DNA of 64,000 nt from Prochilodus magdalenae (GCA_024036415.1 JAMWET010001220.1:1612001-1676000), one strand, 5' to 3'. Numbered from the stretch's first letter, positions 24,621-35,384 are shown. The notes: generated by a model from the letters alone, not told the origin. Program-made: numbers and translations.

Positions 24621-25979
24621 CACCGCTTTAGACTTTTAATACTACTAGTGAGGTTTTATTCTCAGTCTGACTGATTATATCAAACAGCTCGGTTATTTCT
24701 TGCATTGGAACCAACAGTCCTTTTTTTTTAGCTGTTTAGCCAGTTATAAATAAATATGTTTTTAAACAATTATTCATTTTTATGCCCATAAGTGTATATG
24801 ATTAATAAATTGGTATTTCAGTCTTGTGGAGCCATTGACTGTGTTTATGGTATAAACTTGAAAACACTAATACAACCTCTCTTGAGTTCACCTCTCTTAA
24901 GTCTACTACACATCTTATTTAACCAGCTACACAGACGCAGTCAGCATGACATACCTATCAAAGAAAGAGTATCTGAAAAAGCAGCTCAATAATGAATATT
25001 CAGGACACTCACTGTGTATTGAGGTTTCCGAGGTGCTGCTGGGGGATGCAGGCTCCATCTGCAATGGATTAGATACAAAATTTCAGGTAGCCTCGGCCAG
25101 CCCATGTGCTGCCCACATTAGCCTGAAAATTACATTTCCACAACATTACTTAGTCAAATAAACAAGAGGCCTCGGCCTGTGTAGAGGAGAATGAGCTACG
25201 TTTCTGAGATTAGACCATGACTCTCGCTGGTGCACAAATGAAACAATAAAAACACATATGTACACATCATCGCTGTCCAAAGAAAAACATGTATCTCAAT
25301 TTTTGTCGATTTTCATTTTTCTATATCAACACAGCAGCTGCCCTATACATCCTGTGAAAGTTTCATGATAAATGGACCAAACGAAATGGTCCAGAATAGC
25401 TTGGAATGAAACCTTTAACTATACAAGATAAGAATGTTTTTGACCTCTCATGTAAAGTCACAATTTGGATGGAGACTTTTTTTTCTTTAGACAGTGACAA
25501 TATAGAGAGAGGATTATTAATAAAGTATTAATACAGAAATATATGGAGATATAATTAAAAGTTTACATATTTAGCATCCCGATCTTGTTTATTAGAATGA
25601 CTGGGAAGGCTCTTCATTAATTTTTTTTTTTTTTTTTTTTTGGGATACTGGATTCTGGTACCCCGCTAATCAATATGCTTCTATTTTCGTTTACGTGTTT
25701 GTTTGTTTTCCCCATAATCATTTATTTTAGAGAAGATCACTGGTGTCTGAGCTCGAGCCTTAAGGTGAAGTCTCCTCTAGTCCTGCTCTACCACCGTCCT
25801 GGAAGCATACCAGCTGTAACAACTGTACAATCATAAACAAACAAGTCTGACTAATTATCATCAACATCTTCATCATCATCTTCATCATCACAGGTCACAG
25901 ACTGAAACTTTTGAGACTACTAAGTAAAGCTTAAAAGCTTGAGTATGATAATATAGCGATGCTTAGATACGATGAGGGG
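24621..25979. other. intergenic, nothing recognised
   Basis: AT-rich. A poly-T tract lies at 25,619-25,641 and a small ATC-rich cluster at 25,858-25,890. The ORF at 24,946-25,161 has no family features. Confidence 0.45.
25619..25641. repeat. poly(T) tract
   Basis: A run of more than 20 T residues. Confidence 0.9.
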
Positions 25980-26796
25980 AAAGAGACGAAATTCTTTCCG
26001 TCCGTCCTTTACTCGTTCACTCAGTGACCATTCAAGACGCGTTTACTCTGTGACGCTTCGGTTTTTAATCACCCTGCAGTTGCGCAGTTGAGCGTTAGTC
26101 GTGTTGCGGCTTTTGTGAAGTCTTTTTTTCCGGGGGAATTTTGGCTCCTTCATGAGCATCAGGAGTTTCTGAACACATGTCGCCCCCTATCGGCGCCAAC
26201 GCGGAGTGCGCTACGTTACACCAGTCTCAAACTCCTTGCAGCTTCATGCAGGCATGTTCATTCTGTGTAGCGCAGACAAAAATATCACGACTGTATAAAG
26301 AAATCAGAGCTGAGATCCTGAGAGCCCTGTTTACTGAGTGGAAGCAAATCCTTTAACGAAGCGTTGACCGTTTCTAAAGTCCTCATGGGCGCAATGAAGC
26401 CCAGAGAGCTACAGAGCCCCACATCTTACAGCCTAACACTCCCTATCTGTAACAGAGCGATGTAAAGAGGTCTGAGCAGCTAAGAGAAGCTGAGACAGTG
26501 GGTGATATAAGTAAATCTTCACGTGTGAGGGTATGTCAGTGTCAGCTGGGCCAGTTTTGTCTAATCTATCACACAAGCCACATATACAAACGAATAAAGG
26601 CATCACGCTACAGCGACATGACCGTGTTGAGCTTCAGAGTTATGATGGACAAGCACCGAAAGGAGGAAAGTTGTGGATCTGTAGTCCAGTTTTCCCACCA
26701 TGATTCAACGCGATAACTTTGCTTTACTTTCTCAGTCTGTGCAGAGAGAGAGGGAGAGGGAGAGAGAGAGGGGGAGAGCTGTCTCATGTTCAGTCT
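25980..26796 (+). promoter_or_regulatory. sox9: sox9 proximal promoter region
   Basis: The roughly 0.8 kb upstream of the core promoter has more CpGs than the surrounding desert. It carries GTGACGCTT (CRE/AP-1-like) near 26,051, ACGCGTTTAC near 26,037 and ATCGGCGCC near 26,189. An AG-rich tract at 26,742-26,778 sits about 45 bp upstream of the TATA-like box. The assignment rests on position next to the sox9 leader; no site was tested. Confidence 0.45.
26742..26778. repeat. (AG)n purine tract at the promoter
   Basis: About 37 bp of AG/GGGAGA-type purines just upstream of the GC box and TATA-like box. Possible GAGA-like, nucleosome-excluding or length-variable promoter element. Confidence 0.85.
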
Positions 26797-26866
26797 CCGC
26801 CCCTCGCCGTTACAGCGCGTTTAAAAGCGCCCGCTCCAGGAGTGTGTGTGAGTGTGTGTTCAGACT
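26797..26866 (+). promoter_or_regulatory. sox9: sox9 core promoter
   Basis: A GC box (CCGCCCC, 26,797-26,803) is followed by a TATA-like TTTAAAAG at 26,820-26,827, which would place transcription start near 26,850. An initiator-like TCAGACT at 26,860-26,866 fits the Inr consensus but lies about 10 bp further than usual from the TATA-like box. The resulting 5' leader would be about 280-290 nt. The start site is inferred, not mapped. Confidence 0.5.
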
Positions 26867-26940
26867 CAGTTTGAGGATTTCCCCTGACCAGCCCTGAGAG
26901 GGTCTTTTTCCGAAGAGACACTGTTTGTCAGCGCGCCTGT

Positions 26941-26976
26941 ATGATCTCAGTCTACGAGCACATAGCGCGTGCATGA
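26941..26976 (+). CDS. uORF1 in the sox9 leader (11 codons)
   Basis: The first ATG after the predicted transcription start opens an 11-codon ORF that ends in TGA at 26,974-26,976. The stop overlaps the next ATG (26,973) as ATGA. The start context is weak (T at -3, A at +4). Whether it is translated is unknown; a regulatory role in sox9 translation is an inference. Confidence 0.4.
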   Translation: MISVYEHIARA

Positions 26977-27143
26977 GAAAACCTCACTCACTGTGTTTCA
27001 GGACTCTGTCAGCTTTCGCGGCACACGGGAGCGCGCCTTCTCCGAGCTACTCCGTTGGGTATTTCTTTCGGTGTGCTTTTTCCTGCACGCTGCGTGCACG
27101 AGGATCTTGGCTCTCCGCTCCCCGCCTTCGTTTTTTCGTATGA
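26973..27143 (+). CDS. uORF2 in the sox9 leader (56 codons)
   Basis: It begins at an ATG that overlaps the uORF1 stop and runs 56 codons to TGA at 27,141-27,143, which overlaps the sox9 start ATG at 27,140 as ATGA. The frame is one base ahead of sox9. The predicted peptide is rich in Arg, Ser, Phe and Cys and resembles no family I know. There are no other ATGs between 26,850 and 27,140. The arrangement would suit termination-reinitiation or repression of sox9 translation; this is inference. Confidence 0.4.
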   Translation: MRKPHSLCFRTLSAFAAHGSAPSPSYSVGYFFRCAFSCTLRARGSWLSAPRLRFFV

Positions 27144-29642
27144 ATCTCCTCGACCCGTACGTGAAGATGGCCGACGAGCGGGACAAGTGTCTCCGCGACG
27201 CCCCCAGTCCGAGCGGAGACTCCGACGACTCCGGCGCCGCCTCGCCGTGTCCGTCCGTCTCCGGATCGGACACGGAGAACACGAGGCCCACCGAGAACCT
27301 TGACGACTTTAAGAAGGACGAAGAGGAAAAGTTCCCCGTGTGCATCCGTGAAGCCGTGTCGCAGGTGCTCAAGGGCTACGACTGGACGCTCGTGCCCATG
27401 CCCGTGCGCGTGAACGGCTCCAGCAAGAGCAAGCCGCACGTGAAGAGGCCCATGAACGCGTTTATGGTTTGGGCGCAGGCGGCGCGGAGGAAGCTCGCAG
27501 ACCAGTATCCCCATCTGCACAACGCCGAGCTCAGCAAAACCCTGGGCAAGCTGTGGCGGTAAGATCCTTCTGCTCATCAGTGTTTGCACGGGAAACTTCA
27601 GTGTAGAGTTAATTTATTGTGTTGATCTTCCTTTATATGCCTTTCACTTAATCAGCTCCATCAGTTTACTCTTTTAAGCTAGCCTTCTCCTTAGAGTCGA
27701 GCCTGATACAGACTGTAGCTCACATCTAAACTGCAATATCACACTAATTAAACCTGAAAGCCTCATTGGACTAATGCGGCCACACTGGTATCAAGAAAAG
27801 CAGTAGATCTATGTAGTGTAATATACATTACTCCTGATGTTATTTATGAAGGTGATCATAATAAGAAGAAGCCCACAGATCTTTCCATCTGTCTGTGTAT
27901 CTCCTGCGCTGTGTATAATCCATAAGAAATGGAAAACATAGATCTGAACGCCTGCTTTGCCTTGCTTTCCCACAGGTTGCTGAACGAAGGTGAGAAGCGT
28001 CCGTTTGTGGAGGAGGCCGAGCGTTTGAGGGTGCAGCACAAAAAGGACCACCCTGACTACAAGTACCAGCCAAGAAGGAGAAAGTCAGTGAAGAACGGAC
28101 AGGCGGAGGCGGACGATGGCGAGCAGACCCACATCTCACCCAACGCTATCTTCAAAGCCCTTCAGCAAGCCGACTCGCCAGCCTCCAGCATGGGCGAAGT
28201 GCACTCTCCCTCCGACCATTCAGGTACATATATAAACATACATATGAATCATTCATGACTCAGAGCGAATCCAAATCATGTTGATTTAATGGAGTAAATC
28301 CAAACATCAGGACATTTGGGAGCTGCATATCAGGACCACTGTTTTACTGATTTCACACTTTCTTTTCTGCTCGTTTAACAGAAAGAACAGAACAATACAC
28401 TATTGGCCCCTATAGGGACACGACAAAATTTTTTGGAAATGCTCTGTACTTTTTATCATAATCAGTTGTGCATTGTTGTTGCTGGAATGGCAACTTTAGA
28501 ATGTGGGTCTTATTCAGCAACTGTGGGCAACAGAAAATAATAGAAGCCTGTAAATGATTGCAAGGTTACGAGCGGTGACGCAAACATACCAGTTGTCTTT
28601 ACTCTACCGATGTAACTTAGAGCGAGCGCATTATATAATGGCACCATTCCCACATGCAGGGAAAGCTCATAAATCTTATCGGCGCTTTCTTAATATCACG
28701 GCCTATCTTTATTTGCACTCTGGTTGCGTCAGTAACGTAATGCGTGGTGGGTAGTTAACCCCCTATGCTCCAGGCATGTGTAGTTATTTCATTATTATCT
28801 TTATCTTTATTCAACATTATGGCCACTGTGTAAGAGGTGCAGTTACTGATGGGTCTTTATGGAGTTTAATAAGAGATTAATTTCTTTTCCTCCCTTCAAC
28901 AGGCCAGTCCCAGGGTCCTCCGACACCCCCCACAACCCCCAAAACTGACCTGCCGGGTGGCAAGCCAGACCTCAAGCGCGAGGGCCGCCCCTTGCAGGAG
29001 GGTGCCGGCCGGCAGCTCAACATTGACTTCCGGGACGTGGATATCGGTGAGCTGAGCAGTGACGTCATCTCCAACATCGAGACCTTTGACGTTACCGAGT
29101 TTGACCAGTACCTGCCGCCGCACGGTCATCCTGGGGTTCCCTCTAACGCCCAGGCCTACTCCACTGGCTACGGCCTAACTGGCTCCACTGGCTGGATGTC
29201 CAAGCAGCAGCAGCAGCAGCAGCCGCAGCAACAGCAGCAGCACTCCTTGACCCCACTGACCCCAGCAGATCAAAGCCAGGCCCAGCAGCGCTCCCCACAG
29301 ATCAAGACGGAGCAGCTGAGCCCCAGCCACTACAGCGAACAAGGCCAGGGTTCTCCACAACACGTGGCCTATGGTTCCTTCAACCTGCAGCACTATAGCA
29401 CCTCATCCTATCCATCAGTGGCCCGCACCCAGTACGACTACACTGACCACCACAGCGGCTCCTACTACAGCCACGCTGCTGGCCAGGGATCCGGCCTCTA
29501 CTCCACCTTCAGCTACATGAGTCCAGGCCAGAGGCCCATGTACACCCCAATCGCCGACACAACCGGGGTACCATCAGTGCCTCAGACCCACAGTCCCCAG
29601 CACTGGGAGCAACCCGTCTATACTCAGCTGTCCCGGCCTTAA
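27140..29642 (+). CDS. sox9: SOX9 transcription factor (SRY-box 9), three exons
   Basis: HMG-box transcription factor of the SOXE group: a nuclear regulator of chondrogenesis, gonad and neural crest development that binds AACAAT-type sites, often as a dimer. Coding exons are 27140-27558, 27976-28223 and 28903-29642, giving 468 residues (human 509). The N-terminus [10 protein letters not shown] is diagnostic and its ATG is the first in frame. The dimerisation region is residues 62-95 ([20 protein letters not shown]). The HMG box is about 101-169, from [20 protein letters not shown], with intron 1 splitting Arg140. The PKA-type serine after RRRK is Ser177. The PPTPPTTPK phosphodegron-like stretch is 228-236 and the transactivation core [14 protein letters not shown] is 282-295. 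A short polyglutamine run at 324-335 stands where mammals have the PQA domain. The SUMO motif IKTE has Lys357, and the C-terminus ends [10 protein letters not shown]. The human Ser64 PKA site is absent. The sox9a/sox9b identity is unresolved. Confidence 0.97.
27559..27975 (+). other. sox9: sox9 intron 1
   Basis: A 417 bp phase-2 intron splitting the Arg140 codon within the HMG box. The donor is GTAAG and the acceptor TTTCCCACAG. This intron position is characteristic of SOXE genes. Confidence 0.93.
28224..28902 (+). other. sox9: sox9 intron 2
   Basis: A 679 bp phase-1 intron after the SDHSG segment. The donor is GTACAT and the acceptor CTCCCTTCAACAG. Joining here restores [11 protein letters not shown], as in other SOX9 proteins. 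Confidence 0.93.
29205..29240 (+). repeat. sox9: CAG/CAA polyglutamine tract in sox9 exon 3
   Basis: Six glutamine codons, one proline and five glutamine codons (residues 324-335), mostly CAG with one CAA and one CCG interruption. It occupies the place of the proline-glutamine-alanine-rich region of mammalian SOX9. Likely length-variable between related fish. Confidence 0.85.
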
Positions 29643-31095
29643 AAGAAAGGTGAACAGTGCCAGCAGCACAGACTGAACAGTTATCGCCACCTTGATCCAG
29701 AGACTGCTATCCGGAGGCCTTGAAGGTCCCTCCTTTCACGCCCTGCACAAGCCAACAGAGATAAACAAGCAGGACTGTTTTTTTTTCTTTTGGTTGTTGT
29801 TGTTATTTTAGTACTGAGAATATCGGAAATGGCTCCCGACAGTGCCTTTTTTTAAAACAATGCTCCGAGTTGCGATTATATTTTTCTAGTTATAATGAAA
29901 AAGAAAAACTCGTTTGAAAGAGAAGAATCCTCTGTGAGGACATATTCATTATAAATATTTTAGTATGTACTGTGTATGTATCTCTTTTTTTTCCGGGGGG
30001 TTGTCGTTTTCAGGTTGCTCTTCTGGGGGATTTGTACATCAATACAGGGGATGCGAGCGCCGTAAAGCGAGAGTACGGCAGTGTATTTTTGTAAAGAAAC
30101 CTAAAAACCCCCTCCCTCCTCTCCCCTCTGTACATATCTCACTGGTCTTTTCCGAAACAGGCCGGGCTGAAGCGAAGTGTGTATGGAACCCTTTTTTCAT
30201 TTTCTCATTTCTCTCAGTGAAGCAGCAGCAACAAAACTCCAGCAGACAGAAGCGATGCCTTTCCTTTTGCCTGTGTTTTGCGTCCGTTTGTCCTGGAAGT
30301 GCCATAGCAAGTGCCATCTGTTTTAGTGCAGATTAAGCGTCCTGCCTTTGTGCCATCAGTGCCTGGTCAGCCAGCGTAGAGACCCATAGTGCCTCAACAG
30401 CCGTCGCTCACCTCCCTCTGTTTCTCTCTCAGTACGTCCTAGCAGTCCCTCGACCAGAGATGAGATTTCTTCCTGTCTGTTAAACTTTCTTATTCCTCCG
30501 ACCCCGTCAAGTTTTAACCTTTTTAATTTATTCATTAGTATTAATTTTATTTTGAAAAGTAATTACTATGTTGCATTTTATCATTTACTTTACCTTTTTA
30601 TGACTAATTTGAGCTGAAAAACGTTCTTTTTTTCCCTCCCCCACCAGAAATCACAGTCTAGTTGTGGTACAAACTTTAACCATCTTGGTTTATTTATCAT
30701 TTGTAAATGTTTCCATTTTTGATGTGTGTTGATGATCTAGTCGTGTACAGATTCCTTACTATTGTGATAAAACTTGATCAAATTTGACAAACAAACAACT
30801 GGAAGTTTTTTGTTTTTTTTTTGTTTTGGTTTGTTTCCCATTTAATTCTAACAAATATGAATAAATGGATTACTGGAGGCAATGGCCACATTGTAAAGAT
30901 GTTCTTTATTGAATCACCAGCATACATACTTTTTTTTTTCCATGTTTTGTTCCTTATTCATTATTTCATATCTTAGGTCTCATTCATGTTGACATCCTTT
31001 AATGCAAATGAATCTTTGTAAAACACGCCATTGTCTTAAAAGAAGCTTATCTTTTGTATCATACTGTTTGCAATAAAAGGAAAAAAAAAAGATAC
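29643..31095 (+). other. sox9: sox9 3' UTR
   Basis: About 1.4 kb of T-rich untranslated sequence from the stop to the AATAAA at 31,072. Visible seed matches include GTGCCTT at 29,842-29,848 (miR-124), GTACTGT at 29,967-29,973 (miR-101) and AACTGGAA at 30,797-30,804 (miR-145). A Pumilio-type TGTACATA lies at 30,129-30,136. AU-rich words (TTTATTTA) occur near 30,690. An internal AATAAA at 30,860-30,865 could give a shorter isoform. The 123-codon ORF within it is a chance frame. The extent is inferred from the signals. Confidence 0.7.
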
Positions 31096-31138
31096 AGAAA
31101 GTACGTCCCAGTCTGTCATGGCTTTATTTGGTGTGGCG
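31072..31138 (+). terminator. sox9: sox9 polyadenylation signal region
   Basis: AATAAA lies at 31,072-31,077, followed by an A run and then a GT/T-rich downstream element (TGGCTTTATTTGGTGTGGCG, about 31,118-31,137). This is the most downstream convincing signal after the stop. Confidence 0.65.
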
Positions 31139-32571
31139 AAAGCCAAAACTGACCATTGCTTTCGATATTAACACTTTCAAGATATAAATGATTTAGTCGA
31201 GAACCTCGACAGTAGGAACTCATCCCAAAGTCCAGAGAGCTGTGTTGAAACGTGAAGCGCTCCTTTTGTTTAATCCTTGGGCAGCAGAGCTTTAAACAAC
31301 CTAATCTCAACACAGAGTCTGTCCAAGACGCATAAAAGGCCTCGTTGCCTTAAACGAGCGCTCGGAGCGGGATGTGTGATGTTTGGGTCATCTTTTTACA
31401 CTAGGTTCTCAGACCATGAGCTCACAGTCCATTACTGTGCACTATTGAGATGATAAATAAGGCCTAGCTTTCCCCAACACCAATACCCCACTGCTTAAAG
31501 AAACAAACGGACTGCGAAATGCTGTTTATTCATTACAAGGTCTTGCATAAAGGAATCGGCGTGCCCGCGATAAATCACAGACTGTACAAACACAATCAGC
31601 GCTTGCTTTGGAAAGAGTCCCTCTACGGTGAAATCAACAGGAGAGAGTCCTGTTCCATCTTCAGACTGGCATTTTCAATTTTCTACGAAACTGTGGACTG
31701 CAAGTGCAATAACCACATATGAACACAATGCGTGCATCTATGCGATCTGTTCCTGCATTAGGCCAAACAAACCATGAGCACTTGAGACGTTAAAGTTACG
31801 CTTTAGAATTTTTGGTGATGGTTGTTGTGGTAACTTGATACAGCAAGTAGACTTAAAGTATGACCCCAACAAACTGATGATGGAGTACCCTTAGTAACAA
31901 GCACCTGATCGCTCACCTGATCGATACTAAGCCTTTAGGAAGAGTTTCAGGCCTAGTTGGGTACATTCTCCCCATGCTACAGAACCAGCGCACAAGCCTG
32001 AGTATGGCATGAGGAAATTTACATGCATTTGCGGGAAGTCTGTGTCATCGTTTCCCAAATTTCATTGAGTCCCTGCACTAATTCAAACAACTGGCCCATT
32101 GACACAGTGTTGCTAATTCCACCATGCTTAGACAGAGGAACGTAACGATTCACAGAGCTACAGATTGGCTGATTAATAATATGTGTTTTGGGTTTGTTAG
32201 AACATTTTACATACCAAAACTACAGCTACAAGCTATGTTAGCTCCAAGCTAACATATTAACCACAAGCTATCATGCTATTCACAACTTTATGACACATAC
32301 AACACAATACAAGACAAGTGTGATACCATTAAATAAATAACTCGACTGAATAGAGAGAGATACGTAGAGTGCGCTTTAAAACTCAGTGACACATCACACA
32401 TGATGCAAATGCATATTGTTTTGGGAAAATGCAAAGTTGCCCTTTGTGTTAAGTAAACCTGTTCACATGAATGCATTCTAATGCTCCAATAACTTGCATA
32501 CAAAGGTAAGGTTATTTCCTACTCCTGTAAAGTTACCGTTTTGAAGACACAAGATTTTGTTGCATCAGCGG
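31139..32571. other. intergenic, nothing recognised
   Basis: Non-coding sequence just downstream of sox9. Some CpGs persist at 31,320-31,370. No gene or repeat family recognised. Confidence 0.45.
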
Positions 32572-34922
32572 CAGTGGTGGACAAAGTACACAAACCATGA
32601 ACTTGAGTTCAAGTAGAGATACCCAAGGTCAAATATTACGCCAGTAAAACAGACGTACCTCCCTTTAGACCTCCACTGGAATAAAAGTACTAAAGTATTT
32701 GCACTCAAATGTACTGAAGTATGAGTTATTATGGCTCTAATATCATATGATCATTTCTGAAACAAAACTCTTGCTTAACCAACTCAGCTCGTTTTATGTG
32801 TAGTGTCACTTTTACTCCACCAATCCTTTTAATAGAAGATTGTTAATTAGTCTGACACTGACGTCTATTGAAGTTATCATAAGCACAAAACACTGAGGAC
32901 AAACAGTTTCCATTACCAAGCTCTGTCCAACAGATCAAAAACAAAGAGACCACTGTGCCCTGAGTGGTGGGTTTGCTTCACGCTCCTTTCGTTTGGACAT
33001 GTTATGCTTTTATGCACACATAAGCCATAAGGAAGGACAGATTTGGCCACAATGTCGTAGAGTAAAATATAAGACATTTAAGTTAAAGTTAAAAGTCCCC
33101 CCAAATGGAAACACTTCAGCTAAGATACACCAAACACTACTTATAGTACACTAACACTTTACATTTACTTCCTTACTGTCCTCAAAGCTTTGAACAGCCT
33201 CAACTAATAACAGTAATAAGATAACACATCCTTTACAGAGTGAAATTGCATTTAGTGCACAGATTCTGATTATTTGTTGTCTTTAACACATTGAAATACA
33301 AAACAGAACAAAAACTAAAATACAAAAAATATAAAACATGGCATACTTTTTACAGGGGTCACATTTTATGACATCAATATGCTAAATTGATGACATGAGA
33401 AAACATGACACCTTTGCACAGGACTCTAGACATTACGGCTGCATTATTCAAGCATGCCCTATACCACCACTATTTTGTTCTTCAGGTTGGCAGGCTACCC
33501 TTGGCAATAACTACCTTGATCCCAATATGTTTATCCATGTATAAACAAGCCATAATGAGCTATACACGTAGAGTATTTGTGCACATTTCTGCGTTTAGAT
33601 ATTATCTGTTTCATAGCAACCGGACACGAGACACTGATGCCACAGATGAGGAATATGGAAGAGGGAAGCAAAAGAGTTACGCAGAGTGGGAAGCATCTGA
33701 TAAAGCCATCAGCACATACTTTGGAAGAGCTAGGGCTGGGAGCCACCGGGAGCCCACAAACAGCTGCTGCGGCGACTCTCTCATCATACACCTCTCAGTA
33801 AAGGAGAAAAAAGAAAACCTGCTCTGTGCTCGGCCATGCAAGTACATAGCACTGATGACTGCATACTTCATCAGGGACATAATTAACAGGCACACCTCAT
33901 GACATCATGTAGCTAGTCAGGAAATTACTCCAAAACACACAGCACATTACAACAACAACTAACCTCAGCCCAAGAAACGATGAGGTAGAGTGACTGTACT
34001 AGTTTAGAAAGTGGATCCTCTTAAATAGGACTTAAAGGAGCAGTGTACAGTTTCGATCCAATTGTCAAATTAACTGCTGTTTTGTGTATGTGCACTGGGA
34101 GAAATATTGTGAATCTGTGAATGGGAAATAAGCATCTTGGGCCGAGCCATAAAACATTATTTACCGCATATTACATACACCATTTATACTGGAATGGGAC
34201 ACATTTAACAAGAAACAAAAAAAGTTATCAAGAGGTGAAAAGCTTGAGAAAGTATGAGGCCTCTGTTTCTGCTGGACAGGTTGGTAACAGTAACTTGCCT
34301 TTGCTGCAAAGTCTATAGGTCCTGTTTGTTAAGGGTTTTAAAAGCAGTTTCCCTGCAAGACCTCCAAATAACACTAGAATATTTGTGACCAAACATCACC
34401 TCTAATACAAGTAAAAGTCCTAATAGTTGTGTAAAAGTCCGCTCGAGCAGAAGTACAAAGGTATGGTGGCAGGCTATATACTTACTGAGGAAACCGCAGG
34501 GGCACTTTTGGGGATTTTGTTTAGCAAGAATTGAAGTGATCATTCACAAAGCAGCACAGATGCTAACAAAACATAATTAAATGATTAGACTTATTGACAA
34601 AATAAGATTTCCTTACTTACTAAAATAGTAGAAGTAAAAATATTATAACTTGAAAATACATATGTACTTGAGTAACTGTAACTAGTTACTACCCAGGTTG
34701 GACTATAGGTTACAAGAATGTCTTGTAGTTATGCTATTGTGAGGTAGCTATAAGAACAGTTTCCTGATAGGTTGAGGATTGAAAGGGTTATCCAAACACT
34801 TTAAAATACATACTATAAAACCATTAATTATGCTATTAATGTTAATGGTATTTGGACCTGCTCTGATACTGGTCCTTTACTTTCAAGTAAATACAATTTA
34901 TCAAGTGTGTTTGCCCAGCACT
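32572..34922. mobile_element. probable split hAT-like non-autonomous DNA element
   Basis: The left end begins CAGTGGTGGACAAAGTACAC and continues with 'gtactaaagtatttgcactc'-type text, a very familiar fish repeat. Around 34,640-34,700 comes 'acttgagtaactgtaactag', typical of an inner or far part of such elements. TGCCCAGCACTG at 34,911-34,922 reads CAGTGCTGGGCA on the other strand and pairs imperfectly with the left terminus (10 of 12). The middle (about 33,000-34,350) looks unrelated and could be inserted DNA. No 8-bp target duplication was found, so a single element is not proven. Confidence 0.5.
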
Positions 34923-35384
34923 GTATGTCCCACTCTCACAGAAGAATGAATGTCTGCCCACCGCGCTGTCTGACCAAAAACACGCAGCCTTTTAAACTTT
35001 CCCCTCAGAGACTGGCTACCACCCTCCAGGGCCCAGCCATTCAGCCAGCAGACCAGGAATAATAATCAACTACAGATCACAAAAACAATAGAAACCAGGG
35101 GTGTCTGTCCAGAACCATAACCAGTGACAAACACACATTCATTTAGTTCCATTAATAACATAAACTAAGTTATAGGGTATATTTAAAGTGAAAGGATTTT
35201 ATCCTGGAGCCAGGTAAAAGACTGAACTGTGCTTGTTTGCATTTCCCTTTCGGGAGAATAATTTATACAACCACTGTAATATCCAGCATTCTAACAGAGC
35301 TGCTATATAATCACTCCTGATAGGACACTAATTCTAATGTATCTGGTTGGATGCTGACTGAATGGACATGCAAAGAGACAGCTG
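34923..35384. other. intergenic, nothing recognised
   Basis: Non-coding. No family recognised. Confidence 0.4.

Larger units (their letters stand above)
26790..27560. other. sox9: CpG-rich island over the sox9 leader and exon 1
   Basis: CpG density rises sharply here (for example CTCCGCGACGCC, CCGACGACTCCGGCGCCGCC in exon 1) compared with the AT-rich flanks. This is consistent with an unmethylated promoter island, as at other developmental regulators. CpG ratio was judged by eye. Confidence 0.6.

Noticed and set aside
26969..27139. In-frame upstream extension of sox9 (57 codons open before the ATG)
   Set aside because: The frame is open but has no ATG upstream of 27,140, and [10 protein letters not shown] is the conserved SOX9 N-terminus, so the extension is leader sequence.
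27140..29642. Assignment specifically to sox9a or sox9b
   Set aside because: Residues such as the FKKDEEEK stretch and the QLSRP end do not separate the ohnologs reliably from memory; a phylogeny is required.
29965..30336. 123-codon ORF downstream of the sox9 stop
   Set aside because: It lies wholly within the inferred sox9 3' UTR, has no domain, and sits in a T-rich context.
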